Source of the DNA: Desulfocucumis sp964643075
Lineage (GTDB): Bacteria; Bacillota; Desulfotomaculia; Desulfotomaculales; Desulfocucumaceae
Reading direction: 5' to 3'
NCBI GenBank assembly: GCA_964643075.1
Contig: CAZXQO010000015.1
Span: 1-64,000 of the forward strand
DNA: 64,000 nt
The notes under the pieces: model-generated
Told to the model about the DNA's origin: nothing
Databases searched by the model: none
What the model saw: the letters and a program-made list of their open reading frames with translations, nothing else
Translations under genes and position numbers: made by a program
Shown: piece after piece, positions 62,872 to 64,000 of the stretch
Numbering within the stretch: the stretch's first letter is position 1
Layout of the letters: each line of letters begins with the position of its first letter

Positions 62872-64000
62872 ATGAGGGTTATTCTCTACACAGGAAAAGG
62901 TGGTGTCGGCAAGACCAGTTTGGCCGCTGCAACGTCCGTTGCCTCTGCCGCGTCGGGGAAAAAGACCATAGTAGTCAGCACGGACGCCGCACACAGCCTT
63001 GGTGATTCTTTTGACCTGGAACTAAACTATGAGCCGGTAAAAATACGGGAGAACCTGTGGGCTCAGGAAATTAGCGCCTTGTTCAGCGCTGAAAAAAGCT
63101 GGGGCAAGGTGCAGGAATATCTTTCGGCACTGCTCATATCCCAGAATATAAAAGACATAACCGCCGAGGAACTGGTTATTTTCCCCGGCCTGGAGGAGCT
63201 TTTCAGCTTGCTCGAAATTCTCAGCCACTGCAGGGAAGGAAAATATGATGTTGTGATTGTCGACTGCGCTCCCACGGGTGAGACCCTCAGACTGCTCAGT
63301 TTTCCCGATGTCCTCAGGTGGTGGCTGGAAAAGATATTTCCGATGGAAAAACTCCTCATTAAAATAGCCCGGCCTATATCCAAGCCGTTGTTTGGAGTAC
63401 CCCTGCCGGGCGATGACACCATGGACAGCATCGCGGAGCTGTTTCAGCAACTCAGGGAAATGCATGAGGTATTAACTGATAAGGAAGTAACTTCCGTCAG
63501 GATCGTGGTAAATCCGGAGAAAATGGTCATCAGGGAAGCCGAAAGGAGCTTCATGTATTTGAACCTGTACGGATTCAATACTGACGCCGTGATTGTCAAC
63601 CGGTTGCTGCCTTCCGTGAACCTGGGACAGTATTTTGAGAAATGGGGGGAAGTACACCATACCTACCTCCAGTACATAAAAGACCAGTTCAGCCCGGTAC
63701 CTGTTTTTACCGTGCCGTTGTTCATGGATGAAGTGGTAGGTTTTGAAGCCCTTGAAAAAATGGGCGATGCGTGTTTCGGGAAAAATCTTCCCGAACAGTT
63801 CTTTTTCCGCGGGCAAACACAGAAGATTAGCCAAGGCAGTGACGGTTATGTATTGGAAATGATGTTGTCCTTTGCGGAGAAAGGAGATATCTCGCTTTCC
63901 CAGAAGGGGGATGAACTTACCGTCAGGGTGGGCGATTACAAGCGAAATATCTTTCTGCCCCGTAAACTCTTGGGCAGGGATGCAATTGGAGCAAAGCTGG
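62872..64000 (+). CDS. ArsA/GET3-family ATPase, cut by window end
   Basis: The frame is open for 376 codons up to the end of the window. The deviant Walker A GKGGVGKTSLAAAT at the N-terminus, STDAAHSLGDSF switch and DVVIVDCAPTGETLRLLSFP identify the arsenite-pump/tail-anchor-insertion ATPase family. No CxxC pair for zinc and no obvious arsenite Cys triad are seen in this part, so arsenite transport is not implied. The last visible stretch (LSQKGDELTVRVGDYKRNIF) is the HSP20-like C-terminal domain found in bacterial members. GAGGGGGAG precedes the ATG. Nearly the full length is present. Confidence 0.88.
   Translation, partial: MRVILYTGKGGVGKTSLAAATSVASAASGKKTIVVSTDAAHSLGDSFDLELNYEPVKIRENLWAQEISALFSAEKSWGKVQEYLSALLISQNIKDITAEELVIFPGLEELFSLLEILSHCREGKYDVVIVDCAPTGETLRLLSFPDVLRWWLEKIFPMEKLLIKIARPISKPLFGVPLPGDDTMDSIAELFQQLREMHEVLTDKEVTSVRIVVNPEKMVIREAERSFMYLNLYGFNTDAVIVNRLLPSVNLGQYFEKWGEVHHTYLQYIKDQFSPVPVFTVPLFMDEVVGFEALEKMGDACFGKNLPEQFFFRGQTQKISQGSDGYVLEMMLSFAEKGDISLSQKGDELTVRVGDYKRNIFLPRKLLGRDAIGAKL

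Noticed and set aside
1..64000. CRISPR array, tRNA, rRNA or complete insertion sequence
   Set aside because: I looked for regular spaced repeats, tRNA-like cloverleafs and transposase genes and saw none that hold up.

Overview
The window looks like chromosome from an anaerobic, endospore-forming, sulfite-reducing Firmicute of the Desulfotomaculum/Peptococcaceae type. The reasons are an asrABC dissimilatory-type sulfite reductase operon with a second small siroheme protein, sporulation genes (ytrH/ytrI-like, three YjcZ-like micro-proteins), strong GGAGG ribosome sites with many TTG starts, a manganese catalase, and a UGA-encoded SelW-like selenoprotein. This is inferred from gene content; no rRNA or tRNA gene was seen.

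Layout. 1-3.8 kb: two lipoproteins and an RsgA-type GTPase with a structured leader. 4.1-9.9 kb (minus strand): a small assimilatory-type sulfite reductase, a MetE/UROD-fold protein, asrC-asrB-asrA and a Crp/Fnr regulator. 10.4-19.3 kb: arginine decarboxylase, YjcZ-like trio, small zinc-ribbon protein, thiamine-binding-like protein, SelW-like selenoprotein with a SECIS hairpin, remnants of an HD-GYP and a copper-amine-oxidase-like gene, pcm, CBS protein, Mn catalase, ytrH/ytrI and a YdcF protein. 19.3-22.2 kb: a solute-binding protein overlapping an SLC13-type transporter with an N-terminal cyclic-nucleotide-binding domain.

22.8-58.3 kb is an extracellular contractile injection system (eCIS; Afp/PVC-like phage-tail) locus. 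It encodes two tube proteins, one sheath, a DUF4255 tail terminator, a LysM baseplate protein, separate gpD-like hub and gpV-like spike, gp25, two gpJ-like baseplate proteins, a gpI-type tail protein, an AAA+ ATPase, a DUF4280 PAAR-like tip and a DUF4157 'eCIS core' protein whose C-terminal half resembles a zinc-dependent phospholipase C (candidate cargo). Less usual members are a 1699-residue basic, internally duplicated protein in the tape-measure position, a membrane-anchored MORN-repeat protein, a membrane-anchored Ig-like protein, and a propeller-HAMP-cyclase protein that has lost both metal-binding Asp residues. A second CNB-SLC13 paralogue lies at the far end, so the locus is bracketed by the two paralogues.

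58.3-64 kb: glutamine-dependent NAD synthetase, MarR regulator, a B12-binding radical SAM protein and an ArsA-family ATPase cut off by the window end.

The most noteworthy points are the selenoprotein, which ordinary gene calling would break at its UGA; the eCIS with membrane-anchored accessory proteins and a degenerate cyclase; the giant protein with a near-identical 560-bp in-frame duplication; and a promoter-leader-terminator arrangement ahead of the DUF4255/sheath/tube operon.
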